This document shows positions 14,942 to 22,323 of a stretch of DNA of 22,323 nucleotides, in pieces; the stretch's first letter is position 1, and every line of letters begins with the position of its first letter. The position numbers and the translations under genes were made by a program. Below the pieces are notes generated by a model. That model did not search any database and was not told where the DNA came from. It saw only the letters and a program-made list of their open reading frames with translations. Origin of the DNA: Oceanospirillaceae bacterium UBA1126 (GTDB taxonomy: Bacteria; Pseudomonadota; Gammaproteobacteria; Pseudomonadales; Balneatricaceae); contig DCAT01000163.1 of assembly GCA_002312935.1 (NCBI GenBank), positions 1 to 22,323 on the forward strand. The letters are read 5' to 3'.

Positions 14942-16849
14942 ATGAATTTATTACGTTTACAACAAGTCCATCTTGCTTACGGCGATGTGGCCATACTTGA
15001 CGATGTCAATTTACAGATTGATGCGGGTGATCGAGTGTGTCTTATTGGCCGTAACGGGGCAGGCAAATCTAGCCTCATAAAATTGTTAGTCGGCGAGCAA
15101 TTACCAGATAGTGGCAACGTTTGGCGCAGTCCTGCGTGTAAAATTGGGTACCTGCAGCAAGACCTGCCAGATCGTGAAGACTTGTGTGTCAGCGAGCTAG
15201 TCGCTATGGGTATGGGTGAGGTTTACGACATACGCAATCGATATGACGAAATTGCTATGGGTGAATTAGACGACAAGTCGATGAAGCAGTTGGAAATTGT
15301 AAGCCATCGAATTGATGAGTTAGATGGCTGGCAAATGGAAACTAAGGTTGAGCGTATTTTGACTCGCCTTAACTTAGACGGCACACAAGTGCTTAGTCAG
15401 TTATCAGGTGGTTGGAGAAGGCGCGTAGCACTCGCCAGAGCGTTGGTTTCTGAGCCTACGTTATTGTTATTAGATGAGCCTACCAACCATTTGGATATAT
15501 TGGCCATTGAATGGCTAGAAAAACAGTTGTTAGACTTTAGTGGCGCCATTATCTTTATTACTCACGACCGCAGCTTTTTGCAGGTATTGGCTAACAAAAT
15601 TGTAGAGCTAGACCGTGGGCACTTAAACTACTTCCCAGGTAACTATGAGCGGTTTTTAGCCTACCGTGAGCAGCAATTAATGGAGGAGGATCGCCATAAT
15701 GCGCTGTTTGATAAAAAGTTAGCCCAAGAGGAAGTTTGGATTCGCCAAGGTATTAAAGCCCGCCGTACCCGCAATGAGGGCCGTGTGCGAGCGCTTGAAT
15801 CACTGCGTAAAGAACGTGGTGACAGAAGAGAACGTCAAGGTAACGTGAAGTTACAACATGCCCAAGCTGCTAAATCTGGCCAACTAGTGTGTGAGCTAGA
15901 AAACGTCAGCCATGGTTATGGCGAGCAAACCTTGATTAAGAATTTTGATTTGAACTTACTCAAGCTAGACCGTATAGGCCTTGTGGGCGCTAACGGCGTG
16001 GGTAAATCCACCTTGTTAAAACTAATTTTGGGTCAATTAGAGCCCAACTCTGGCACAGTTAAGCGTGGCACCAAGTTAGAAGTGGCCTATTTTGACCAAT
16101 TGCGTGATCAATTAGACCTTACTAAAACGGTAATGGATAACCTTGCTGAAGGTCGTGAGAGTATTACTGTGGGTGGCAAAGAACGCCACGTAATGAGCTA
16201 TTTAGGGGACTTTTTGTTTTCTCCTAAACGGGTTCGTAGCCCCGTAAGTAGCCTTTCTGGTGGTGAACGTAACCGTTTGTTGTTGGCTCGTTTGTTTAGC
16301 AAGCCGTCAAACATGCTAGTGCTGGATGAGCCCACGAACGACCTGGATATTGAAACTCTCGAATTGTTGGAAGAAATGTTGGCTAACTATCCGGGCACTG
16401 TGCTTCTAGTGAGCCACGATCGTGCTTTCTTAGACCGAGTAGTGACCTCGTGTTTAGTGTTTGATGGCCAAGGCCATATTACTGATTCTGTGGGTGGATA
16501 TAGTGATTGGGTTAGGCGCGGTGGAAAGCTTCAGGTTCCTACTGTGCAGGGTCACAGCAAGCCAACGGGAATGGCACCAACGCCACTTAAAGCTAAAGAT
16601 AAAGCTAAAGCTAAAGCGGGTGTTAAGTTAAGCTATAAAATTCAGCGCGAGCTAGATTTACTGCCAGGCCAAGTTGAAACGCTAGAAGCAGAGCTAGAAG
16701 CGTTACAAAACGAAATTGGTCATACGGACTTTTATAATAAGGGCCAAGACCATGTAAGTGCTCGCCTTGCACACCTTGAAACTCAGACCGTTGAATTAGA
16801 GAAGACCATGGATCGGTGGCTAGAAGTAGAGGCGATGCAGGAAGGCTAA
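14942..16849 (+). CDS. uup: ABC-F family ATPase Uup
   Basis: A 635-residue soluble protein with two ABC cassettes and no membrane domain. Cassette 1 has Walker A GRNGAGKS (36-43), signature LSGGW (154-158) and Walker B LLLLDEP (174-180). Cassette 2 has Walker A GANGVGKST (349-357), signature LSGGE (438-442) and Walker B LVLDEP (459-464). The inter-domain linker is the typical ABC-F arm (KKLAQEEVWIRQGIKARR). A Lys/Ala-rich stretch and a C-terminal coiled coil (about 563-628), which binds DNA or RNA in Uup, distinguish it from EttA. ABC-F proteins act on stalled or assembling ribosomes; E. coli uup mutants also raise precise transposon excision. The frame opens at TTG 14918, but ATG 14942 has AGG 8 nt upstream and matches homologues. 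Confidence 0.95.
   Translation: MNLLRLQQVHLAYGDVAILDDVNLQIDAGDRVCLIGRNGAGKSSLIKLLVGEQLPDSGNVWRSPACKIGYLQQDLPDREDLCVSELVAMGMGEVYDIRNRYDEIAMGELDDKSMKQLEIVSHRIDELDGWQMETKVERILTRLNLDGTQVLSQLSGGWRRRVALARALVSEPTLLLLDEPTNHLDILAIEWLEKQLLDFSGAIIFITHDRSFLQVLANKIVELDRGHLNYFPGNYERFLAYREQQLMEEDRHNALFDKKLAQEEVWIRQGIKARRTRNEGRVRALESLRKERGDRRERQGNVKLQHAQAAKSGQLVCELENVSHGYGEQTLIKNFDLNLLKLDRIGLVGANGVGKSTLLKLILGQLEPNSGTVKRGTKLEVAYFDQLRDQLDLTKTVMDNLAEGRESITVGGKERHVMSYLGDFLFSPKRVRSPVSSLSGGERNRLLLARLFSKPSNMLVLDEPTNDLDIETLELLEEMLANYPGTVLLVSHDRAFLDRVVTSCLVFDGQGHITDSVGGYSDWVRRGGKLQVPTVQGHSKPTGMAPTPLKAKDKAKAKAGVKLSYKIQRELDLLPGQVETLEAELEALQNEIGHTDFYNKGQDHVSARLAHLETQTVELEKTMDRWLEVEAMQEG
16589..16618 (+). repeat. In-frame hexanucleotide repeat in uup linker
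   Basis: Five consecutive hexamers of the type AAAGCT (AAAGCT, AAAGAT, AAAGCT, AAAGCT, AAAGCG) encode KA/KD dipeptides in the basic linker before the C-terminal coiled coil. Copy-number change would keep the frame. Confidence 0.85.
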
Positions 16850-17274
16850 ACCCTTACTGCTAAAACATCACACGTTGCCCCGTGTAAGATGCCATTAGAC
16901 GTTGAGCCCAGCAATAGTGCTAGGCCATGGCGTCCGTGGCTTCCCACTACAATGAGGCCAGTGCTGAGTTCAATAGCCACCCGGTGAACTTCGGTTTCAA
17001 TATGGCCAGACACGATTAATTGTGCAACATCGCCTAGTTCCTGTTGTTTTACAAAATTACTCATGCGCTCTTCGGCATCATCATGCAGCTGTGTTTGTAT
17101 CACGGATAAATCCATGGGTATGTCCCCACCATAGGCGTAACTTAAGGGCTCTGTCACATGAATTAAGGTGAGCTTTGCGCCACTTTGTAAACTTAGATGA
17201 TGGGCCTTTTGAACCACCTTATTGGCTTCTTCGTTAAGGTCTATGGCAACTAAAATGTTTTGGTAAATGTTCAT
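16846..17274 (-). CDS. Universal stress protein, UspA family, ATP-binding type
   Basis: A 142-residue single-domain Usp. It starts with YQNILVAIDLNEEA, typical of the first strand and loop. It ends with the nucleotide-binding motif GSHGRHGLALLLGSTSNGIL (G-2x-G-9x-G-S/T), which marks the ATP-binding subgroup; UspA of E. coli itself lacks it. These proteins accumulate in stress and stationary phase, and the specific role here is unknown. A strong AGGAGG ribosome-binding site lies just before the ATG. The stop (TAG) shares CTAA with the convergent uup stop. Confidence 0.94.
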   Translation of the reverse strand: MNIYQNILVAIDLNEEANKVVQKAHHLSLQSGAKLTLIHVTEPLSYAYGGDIPMDLSVIQTQLHDDAEERMSNFVKQQELGDVAQLIVSGHIETEVHRVAIELSTGLIVVGSHGRHGLALLLGSTSNGILHGATCDVLAVRV

Positions 17275-17338
17275 GTTACGTCCTCCTACATGTTTTAATT
17301 AAGTGTAACACAGTCATTTTTGGTTTATGGTTTTACCC

Positions 17339-17393
17339 AAAATGGTGTCATTGGCTTTAAGTTTTTATTAAAAATCACCATTTTTTTATTAAA
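17339..17393. repeat. Inverted and direct repeats in the usp / 17408 divergent spacer
   Basis: AAAATGGTG (17339-17347) is inversely repeated as CACCATTTT (17376-17384). TTTTTATTAAA occurs twice, at 17362-17372 and 17383-17393, 21 bp (two helical turns) apart. This may be an operator, UP-element-like DNA or leader structure for the divergent genes. No promoter was assigned. Confidence 0.6.
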
Positions 17394-17407
17394 TCAGTGG
17401 AGTAGTT

Positions 17408-17932
17408 GTGGAAATTAAGTTAGTTATTGTTATTTTGGTATGCCTCTCCCTAGTGGGATCTGTGGCGTGGGTTATGCCTACGTCTGTGCAGCGAGCTCAA
17501 GCAAAGATCCGTCAACTAGCTATGGCCAAAGGCTTAAAGATTAGAGTGGGTAAGCATCAAGGGCCAAGAGAGCAGGGAGAAATCACCCCCCAAAGTCACT
17601 TAGCTACCAGCTACGGCTTACCTCGGCCGAGGAGCCGCAACAGGGTTGTTGGTATCGCCGCTATCAAACAAGCAACATGGGAAATATTTAAAGCGGATGG
17701 GCTTAATACCAAAGGTTTGCCAAAAGGATGGTGCTGGAATTGTGGTGAAGGCGCCTTAAAGCCAGAACAGTTAAGTCATTTGGCCCTGCTCATTGAACAG
17801 TTACCAAACGACGCATATGCCATTGGCGTCACACCCATAATGGCTCAGGTTTACTGGAACGAAAAAGCCACGCCAGAGCAACTAGATGATCTAGAAAGTG
17901 TATTAAAACAATTGGTCTCTGGTAGTTTTTAG
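17408..17932 (+). CDS. Membrane-anchored protein of unknown function
   Basis: A 174-residue protein with an N-terminal hydrophobic anchor (about 4-23) followed by a basic stretch (to about 65) and a soluble C-terminal part. That part contains GWCWNCGEGALKPEQLSHL with a CxxC pair, and a helical acidic end (ATPEQLDDLESVLKQL). If the anchor is an uncleaved signal, the topology of the basic region is uncertain. The start is GTG 17408, with GGAG (17399-17402) 5 nt upstream; no ATG precedes the hydrophobic segment. I do not recognise the family. It ends 144 bp before fadB, and a separate fadB promoter lies between, so it is probably its own unit. Confidence 0.75.
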   Translation: MEIKLVIVILVCLSLVGSVAWVMPTSVQRAQAKIRQLAMAKGLKIRVGKHQGPREQGEITPQSHLATSYGLPRPRSRNRVVGIAAIKQATWEIFKADGLNTKGLPKGWCWNCGEGALKPEQLSHLALLIEQLPNDAYAIGVTPIMAQVYWNEKATPEQLDDLESVLKQLVSGSF

Positions 17933-17967
17933 TACCTAACTGTTGTTTTGTGGCTCTAGAGTCATGG

Positions 17968-17995
17968 TTGACTTTGCCTCAGTCTGGTTTAAAGT
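17968..17995 (+). promoter_or_regulatory. Candidate fadBA promoter
   Basis: TTGACT (17968-17973), a 16-bp spacer and TAAAGT (17990-17995) give a reasonable sigma-70 promoter. Its start would lie near 18002, leaving a leader of about 75 nt. The palindrome CTCTAGAG (17954-17961) sits directly upstream of the -35. Confidence 0.55.
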
Positions 17996-18003
17996 GCTAC
18001 CAC

Positions 18004-18043
18004 TGTTTCAAACAAGTGTATGAAATTTTATATTGCTGTTTCA
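18004..18043 (+). promoter_or_regulatory. Candidate fadBA operator
   Basis: TTTCA-N10-TGAAA (18006-18025) is an inverted repeat just downstream of the predicted start. The 5' half extended (TGTTTCA, 18004-18010) recurs directly at 18037-18043, 33 bp or three helical turns away. The core GTTTCAAAC is itself a short palindrome. Position and symmetry suit a repressor of fatty-acid degradation (PsrA or FadR type), but I cannot match it to a defined consensus. Confidence 0.42.
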
Positions 18044-18076
18044 TAGACCCGTTAAATTCACCCAAGGAGTCCATGC

Positions 18077-20242
18077 ATGATCTATGCAGGCAACGCCATT
18101 CAGGTCGAAATGCACGACCATCAATTAGCTAAGCTAACCTTTGATCTCAAGCACCAGTCGATTAATAAACTAAATGTGGCAACATTAATTGAACTGCAAC
18201 AAGCCATTGCTGCCGTCAGTAGTAATGGCAGCATAAAAGGTTTAATGCTCGCCAGTGCCAAAGCAACCTTTATTGTCGGCGCAGACATTACTGAGTTTCT
18301 GAACTTTTTTGGTATCGAAGAACAGGCTTTAATCGACGCTAACATGGAGGTTAATAGTACTTTTAGTTGCCTTGAAGACCTGCCTATGCCCACAGTTTCG
18401 TTGATCAACGGTTTGGCATTAGGTGGTGGATTTGAACTGTGTTTGAGCACTGATTACCGCATTATGACTCCCGACGCCAAAGTAGGCCTGCCAGAAGTAA
18501 AACTAGGCATTTTTCCTGGTTGGGGAGGTACTGTTCGCTTACCTAGGCTAATCGGTCTAGATAATGCCATTGAGTGGATTTGTGGTGCCAACGAAAAGAA
18601 ATCTGCTGAAGCGCTCAAAGGTGGGGCAGTAGATGCCATTGTAGCAAATGATCAGCTATTAGAAGCGGGTGTGCATTTGCTTAACCAATGTTTGGCTTGC
18701 GAGTTAGATTACCAAACCAAGCGAGCCGTTAAAATTGCTAAGCTGTCGTTACCTCCTATGGAGCAAATGATGGCTTTTGAAACCTCCAAAGGTTTTGTAG
18801 CAGGTAAAGCGGGCCCCCATTATCCAAGCCCTCTAACCGCCATTAAAACAATGCAAAAACACGCGGGCATGACCCGTGATAAAGCGTTAGCTATAGAAGC
18901 TAAAGGTTTTGCAAAAATGGCACAAACACCCGTGGCTGCAAACCTAGTAGGTATTTTTCTTGCTGATCAATACCTTAAGCGAACGGTTAAAGCCTTAGCG
19001 CCTAAAGCCACTAAAGTTGGCCAAGCTGCTGTCATTGGTGCGGGCATTATGGGGGGAGGTATTGCCTATCAGTCGGCTTATAAAGGCATCCCAATTGTCA
19101 TGAAAGACATTGCTGAACCAGCTATACAGCTTGGTTTGGATGAGGCCACAGGTATTTTAGAAAAACGTGTTAGTCGGGGTCGCATGAAGCCTGCTCAAAT
19201 GGCTAAAGTACTCAATAATATTCGCCCAACATTAAGCTATGCAGACATTGCTAGCGTCGATTTAGTGGTGGAAGCTGTAGTAGAGAACCCAAAAATCAAG
19301 GGTATTGTATTAGCTGAATTAGAAGCCCAAGTAAAACACGATGCGGTGATTACGTCTAACACCTCTACCATTTCTATAGACCTTTTAGCCAAAAGCCTAA
19401 AAGATGCTTCTCGTTTTTGTGGCATGCACTTTTTTAATCCAGTACACAAAATGCCGTTGGTTGAAGTGATTCGGGGAAGTAAAACCAGTGACGAAACTAT
19501 TGCTACAACGGTAGCTTATGCAGACGCCATGGGCAAAAAGCCTATTGTGGTCAATGATTGCCCTGGGTTCTTCGTTAACCGTGTATTGTTCCCTTACTTT
19601 GGTGGTTTTGGCATTTTGTTAGAGCAGGGCATCAATTTTAGTCGTGTTGATAAGATAATGGAGCGCTTTGGCTGGCCCATGGGCCCAGCCTACCTACTTG
19701 ACGTAGTAGGTATAGATACGGCTCACCATGCGCAAGCAGTAATGGCTGAAGGGTTTCCAGAACGGATGGCCGGCCAAGGTGAAGCTGCAGTTGATTTAAT
19801 GTTTAAAGAGCAGCGGTTTGGTCAAAAAAATAAGCTTGGTTTTTATGCCTATGAAAAAGATAAAAAAGGCCGCTTACAAAAGCAGATCGATAACGCCTTA
19901 GTTGAAAAGCTTGCGGGTCTATGTGAGAACCCAATAGAACTTAGTGACGAACAAATTATTGATCACTTAATGATTCCTTTATGTTTAGAAGTGGCGCGCT
20001 GTTTAGAAGAAAAAATTGTCGCTAGTCCTGCAGAAGCAGACTTGGCGTTAGTCTATGGCATTGGTTTTCCACCCTTCCTTGGAGGTGCACTAAAGTACAT
20101 AGATACTATCGGTTTACAAAACTTCTGTGACAAGGCTGATGCCTTAGCAGCAGTGAGTCCACTGTATTCAGTACCCACACAAATGCGTGAGATGGCAGCC
20201 CAAGGCGAAACATTTTACGGCAAGCTGCAACCTGCTCATTAA
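18077..20242 (+). CDS. fadB: Fatty acid oxidation complex alpha subunit FadB
   Basis: A 721-residue multifunctional enzyme (E. coli FadB has 729). The N-terminal enoyl-CoA hydratase/isomerase domain (1-190) holds FIVGADITEF, the oxyanion hole region NGLALGGGFE with catalytic E120, and GLPEVKLGIFPG with E140, matching E. coli E119 and E139. After a linker, the 3-hydroxyacyl-CoA dehydrogenase domain has the NAD motif VIGAGIMGGG (319-328), SNTST, catalytic H451 in CGMHFFNPVHKMP, and E463. It hydrates enoyl-CoA and oxidises the L-3-hydroxyacyl-CoA, working as an alpha2beta2 complex with FadA in the cytoplasm. AAGGAGT (18064-18070) stands 6 nt before ATG 18077. All catalytic residues checked are present. 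Confidence 0.98.
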   Translation: MIYAGNAIQVEMHDHQLAKLTFDLKHQSINKLNVATLIELQQAIAAVSSNGSIKGLMLASAKATFIVGADITEFLNFFGIEEQALIDANMEVNSTFSCLEDLPMPTVSLINGLALGGGFELCLSTDYRIMTPDAKVGLPEVKLGIFPGWGGTVRLPRLIGLDNAIEWICGANEKKSAEALKGGAVDAIVANDQLLEAGVHLLNQCLACELDYQTKRAVKIAKLSLPPMEQMMAFETSKGFVAGKAGPHYPSPLTAIKTMQKHAGMTRDKALAIEAKGFAKMAQTPVAANLVGIFLADQYLKRTVKALAPKATKVGQAAVIGAGIMGGGIAYQSAYKGIPIVMKDIAEPAIQLGLDEATGILEKRVSRGRMKPAQMAKVLNNIRPTLSYADIASVDLVVEAVVENPKIKGIVLAELEAQVKHDAVITSNTSTISIDLLAKSLKDASRFCGMHFFNPVHKMPLVEVIRGSKTSDETIATTVAYADAMGKKPIVVNDCPGFFVNRVLFPYFGGFGILLEQGINFSRVDKIMERFGWPMGPAYLLDVVGIDTAHHAQAVMAEGFPERMAGQGEAAVDLMFKEQRFGQKNKLGFYAYEKDKKGRLQKQIDNALVEKLAGLCENPIELSDEQIIDHLMIPLCLEVARCLEEKIVASPAEADLALVYGIGFPPFLGGALKYIDTIGLQNFCDKADALAAVSPLYSVPTQMREMAAQGETFYGKLQPAH

Positions 20243-20256
20243 ATTCGGAGAAAAAA

Positions 20257-21432
20257 ATGCAATTACAAGCCAATGATATTGTTGTCGTAGACGGTGCTCG
20301 TTCTGCTATGGGCCGCTGTAAAGGTGGAGTATTTAGAAATGTACGTGCAGAGAACTTATCTGCTGCTGTGATCGATGGCCTTTTTGCCCGCAACCCAGAG
20401 CTTAATCCTGCTCACGTGGAAGATGTGATTTGGGGTTGTGTAAACCAGACCTTAGAGCAAGGTTTTAATGTCGCCCGCAACGCTTCTTTATTGAGCGTTA
20501 TTCCGCATACGGTAGCGGCTCAAACAGTTAACCGTTTGTGTGGCTCTTCTATGGCAGCTTTGCACACGGCAGCTCAAGCCATTGCCACAGATAATGGTGA
20601 CTTGTTTGTTGTAGGTGGGGTAGAACATATGGGTCATGTGGCTATGGGCCACGGTGTTGACATTAATCCAGCGGGTAGCAAGCATGCAGCCAAAGCGGCC
20701 ATGATGATGGGCCTAACGGCTGAGTTATTAGGAAAAATGCATGGTATTAGCCGTGAAATGCAAGATGAGTTTGCCGTACGTTCGCACCGTCTAGCCCATC
20801 AAGCTGCAGAAAATGGCGACTTCGATAATGAAATTATTGCGATTGAAGGCCATGACTCTTTAGGCCGGCTTATTAAAGTAGGCCGTGATGAAGTTATTCG
20901 TCCAGAAACTAATCTTGAGTCTTTGGCTAAGTTGCGCCCAGTATTTGACCCGAAAAATGGCACCGTAACGGCGGCTACATCTTCAGCACTTTCAGATGGT
21001 GCTTCAGCCATGTTGTTAATGTCTGGCGCCAAAGCTATGGCACTGGGCCTTAAGCCGTTAGCACGGATTAAATCGATGGCAGTGGCAGGGTGTGATCCTT
21101 CAATCATGGGCTATGGCCCAGTACCTGCGACTAAGAAAGCCTTAAAGCGTGCCGGTTTAACCATTGCAGATATTGGTGTAGTGGAACTTAATGAAGCTTT
21201 TGCTGCTCAGTCATTACCGGTGTTAAAAGACCTAAAACTGATTGACCAACTTGATGAAAAAGTAAACTTGCATGGCGGCGCCATTGCCTTAGGACACCCT
21301 TTGGGTTGTTCTGGTACGAGAATTTCTGTGAGTTGTTTAACACGTATGAAGAAACACGATGTACAGTTTGGTTTGGCCACTATGTGTATTGGCATGGGTC
21401 AAGGCATTGCCACAGTATTTGAACGCCTGTAA
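20257..21432 (+). CDS. fadA: 3-ketoacyl-CoA thiolase FadA (beta subunit)
   Basis: A 391-residue thiolase. The nucleophile is C95 in NRLCGSSMAAL. The second catalytic pair is H347 in GHPLGCSG and C377 in TMCIGMGQG, with NEAFAAQ (312-318) also conserved. It cleaves 3-ketoacyl-CoA with CoA to give acetyl-CoA and a shortened acyl-CoA, as the last step of each beta-oxidation cycle, bound to FadB. The length matches E. coli FadA (387). It starts 14 bp after fadB with GGAG about 7 nt before the ATG, so the two are co-transcribed. A terminator follows. Confidence 0.98.
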   Translation: MQLQANDIVVVDGARSAMGRCKGGVFRNVRAENLSAAVIDGLFARNPELNPAHVEDVIWGCVNQTLEQGFNVARNASLLSVIPHTVAAQTVNRLCGSSMAALHTAAQAIATDNGDLFVVGGVEHMGHVAMGHGVDINPAGSKHAAKAAMMMGLTAELLGKMHGISREMQDEFAVRSHRLAHQAAENGDFDNEIIAIEGHDSLGRLIKVGRDEVIRPETNLESLAKLRPVFDPKNGTVTAATSSALSDGASAMLLMSGAKAMALGLKPLARIKSMAVAGCDPSIMGYGPVPATKKALKRAGLTIADIGVVELNEAFAAQSLPVLKDLKLIDQLDEKVNLHGGAIALGHPLGCSGTRISVSCLTRMKKHDVQFGLATMCIGMGQGIATVFERL

Positions 21433-21460
21433 GTATTGCTTCTACAAACTTCAATAAATT

Positions 21461-21490
21461 CAAAAGGCTGGTTATCCAGCCTTTTGTAAT
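21461..21490 (+). terminator. fadBA intrinsic terminator
   Basis: CAAAAGGCTGG (21461-21471) and CCAGCCTTTTG (21476-21486) form a perfect 11-bp stem with a TTAT loop, followed by TAATTTTGTT. The stem is symmetrical with A- and T-rich flanks, but no gene on the opposite strand ends here, so it serves fadBA. Confidence 0.92.
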
Positions 21491-21562
21491 TTTGTTAGAT
21501 GATATTGCTTGCTTTTTGTATCAAAAAATGGAATTTTAAAGAATAGGTCCTGCAACAAAGGC

Positions 21563-21590
21563 TTGACCTTCTCAGATATGTGCCTAAACT
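21563..21590 (+). promoter_or_regulatory. Candidate topA promoter
   Basis: TTGACC (21563-21568), a 16-bp spacer and TAAACT (21585-21590) lie after the fadBA terminator and about 60 bp before the topA ATG. topA promoters are known to respond to supercoiling in E. coli; nothing in this sequence settles that here. Confidence 0.6.
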
Positions 21591-21651
21591 TGAGCGCCTT
21601 AAAGGTACCGTGACAGATGCGGTGAATACGTAATCATTGGAATTAAATTTC

Positions 21652-22323
21652 ATGGGTAAGTCCCTCGTTATAGTCGAATCACCAGCCAAGGCTAAAACCA
21701 TCAATAAATACCTGGGTTCAGAATTTATTGTAAAGTCCAGTGTTGGCCATATACGCGACTTGCCAACTAAGTCTCCTCCAGGAAGCGCAGACCCTAAAGC
21801 ACGCGCAGCTGAGGCTGCCAAAGTGCGTAACATGGACCCTGACGATAAGGTCATTTACAAACAATCCAGATCTCGCCAGCAACTTGTCAGACGCATGGGT
21901 ATCGACCCTGGAAATGATTGGCGAGCTGACTATCAAATACTTCCTGGTAAAGAAAAAGTAGTAGAAGAGTTACGCCGTCTTGCCAAAGACGCAGACACCA
22001 TTTACCTCGCAACGGATTTGGATAGAGAAGGAGAAGCCATTGCGTGGCACCTTCGTGAAGCCATTGGTGGTGATCAAAGCCGTTATCAGCGTGTCGTATT
22101 TAACGAAATTACTGAAACGGCGATCCAAGCTGCATTTGCCAACCCAGGCGAATTAGATATGGATCACGTTAATGCGCAACAAGCACGGCGCTTTTTAGAC
22201 CGTGTTGTGGGCTTTATGGTGTCGCCACTATTGTGGGCGAAAATTGCTCGTGGCCTATCTGCAGGGCGAGTTCAGTCTGTTGCTGTAAAGTTAGTTGTTG
22301 AGCGAGAGCGGATTATTCGCGCT
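21652..22323 (+). CDS. topA: DNA topoisomerase I (5' part)
   Basis: The first 224 residues of type IA topoisomerase I; the gene runs off the window. The Toprim domain starts at MGKSLVIVESPAKAKTINKY with E9, and has the acidic triad TDLDREGEA (D122, D124, E126), matching E. coli E9, D111, D113 and E115. The extra residues before DxDxE lie in a 40-90 insertion (SPPGSADPKARAAEAAKV...), which resembles the longer loop in Pseudomonas enzymes. The domain-IV start NAQQARRFLDRVVGFMVSPLLW and GLSAGRVQSVAVKLV follow. The enzyme relaxes negative supercoils. A good Shine-Dalgarno sequence is lacking before the ATG (only TTGGAA about 9 nt upstream). It has its own promoter candidate after the fadBA terminator. 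Confidence 0.97.
   Translation, partial: MGKSLVIVESPAKAKTINKYLGSEFIVKSSVGHIRDLPTKSPPGSADPKARAAEAAKVRNMDPDDKVIYKQSRSRQQLVRRMGIDPGNDWRADYQILPGKEKVVEELRRLAKDADTIYLATDLDREGEAIAWHLREAIGGDQSRYQRVVFNEITETAIQAAFANPGELDMDHVNAQQARRFLDRVVGFMVSPLLWAKIARGLSAGRVQSVAVKLVVERERIIRA

Noticed and set aside
21495..21936. Minus-strand frames over the start of topA
   Set aside because: They are antisense to the highly conserved Toprim domain of topA, which is the real gene even though it has no stop inside the window.

Overview
The window looks like ordinary chromosome from a marine-type gammaproteobacterium near Pseudomonadales/Oceanospirillales. This is inferred from the gene order fadB-fadA-topA, from a ribosomal protein S1 whose C-terminus (GPTTIGDLIKAQM) follows the Pseudomonas pattern, from a complete tripartite tricarboxylate (TTT) transporter, and from a moderate G+C content (judged by eye). 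I see no phage, transposase, integrase, CRISPR array, tRNA or rRNA.

Layout. (1) 1-451: the 3' end of a PfkB-type fructokinase. (2) 489-3330, minus strand: a CitA/DcuS-type sensor kinase and its CitB/DcuR-type response regulator, joined by an ATGA overlap, then a small XRE regulator. (3) 3482-7806, plus strand: tctC, tctB, tctA and a Gfo/Idh/MocA oxidoreductase, divergent from the two-component genes. Together these form a sense-import-oxidise module for an organic acid or sugar-derived acid. (4) 7803-8420, minus: an exported SOUL haem-binding protein. (5) 8582-10485: rpsA as a free-standing unit with a strong promoter, a structured leader and its own terminator. (6) 10566-13799, plus: a tight run of an unknown acidic protein, a small membrane protein, rmuC, a PuuR-like XRE-cupin regulator and a small CxxC glutaredoxin-like protein. 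(7) 13796-14599, minus: tatD. (8) 14942-16849, plus: uup (ABC-F), convergent with a universal stress protein. (9) 17408-17932: a small membrane-anchored unknown. (10) 18077-21432: fadB-fadA, the fatty-acid beta-oxidation complex, ended by an intrinsic terminator. (11) 21652-end: the 5' part of topA.

No clearly new system is visible. The points most worth a second look are: rpsA sitting outside its usual cmk-rpsA-ihfB context behind a promoter that looks stringently controlled; the TTT transporter joined to a sugar-type dehydrogenase under a DcuS-like sensor that keeps the carboxylate-binding residues; a hairpin between tctC and tctB; three convergent gene pairs that each share a 4-bp stop-codon overlap; an 11-bp perfect palindrome inside tatD; and a repeated-element candidate operator in front of fadBA.
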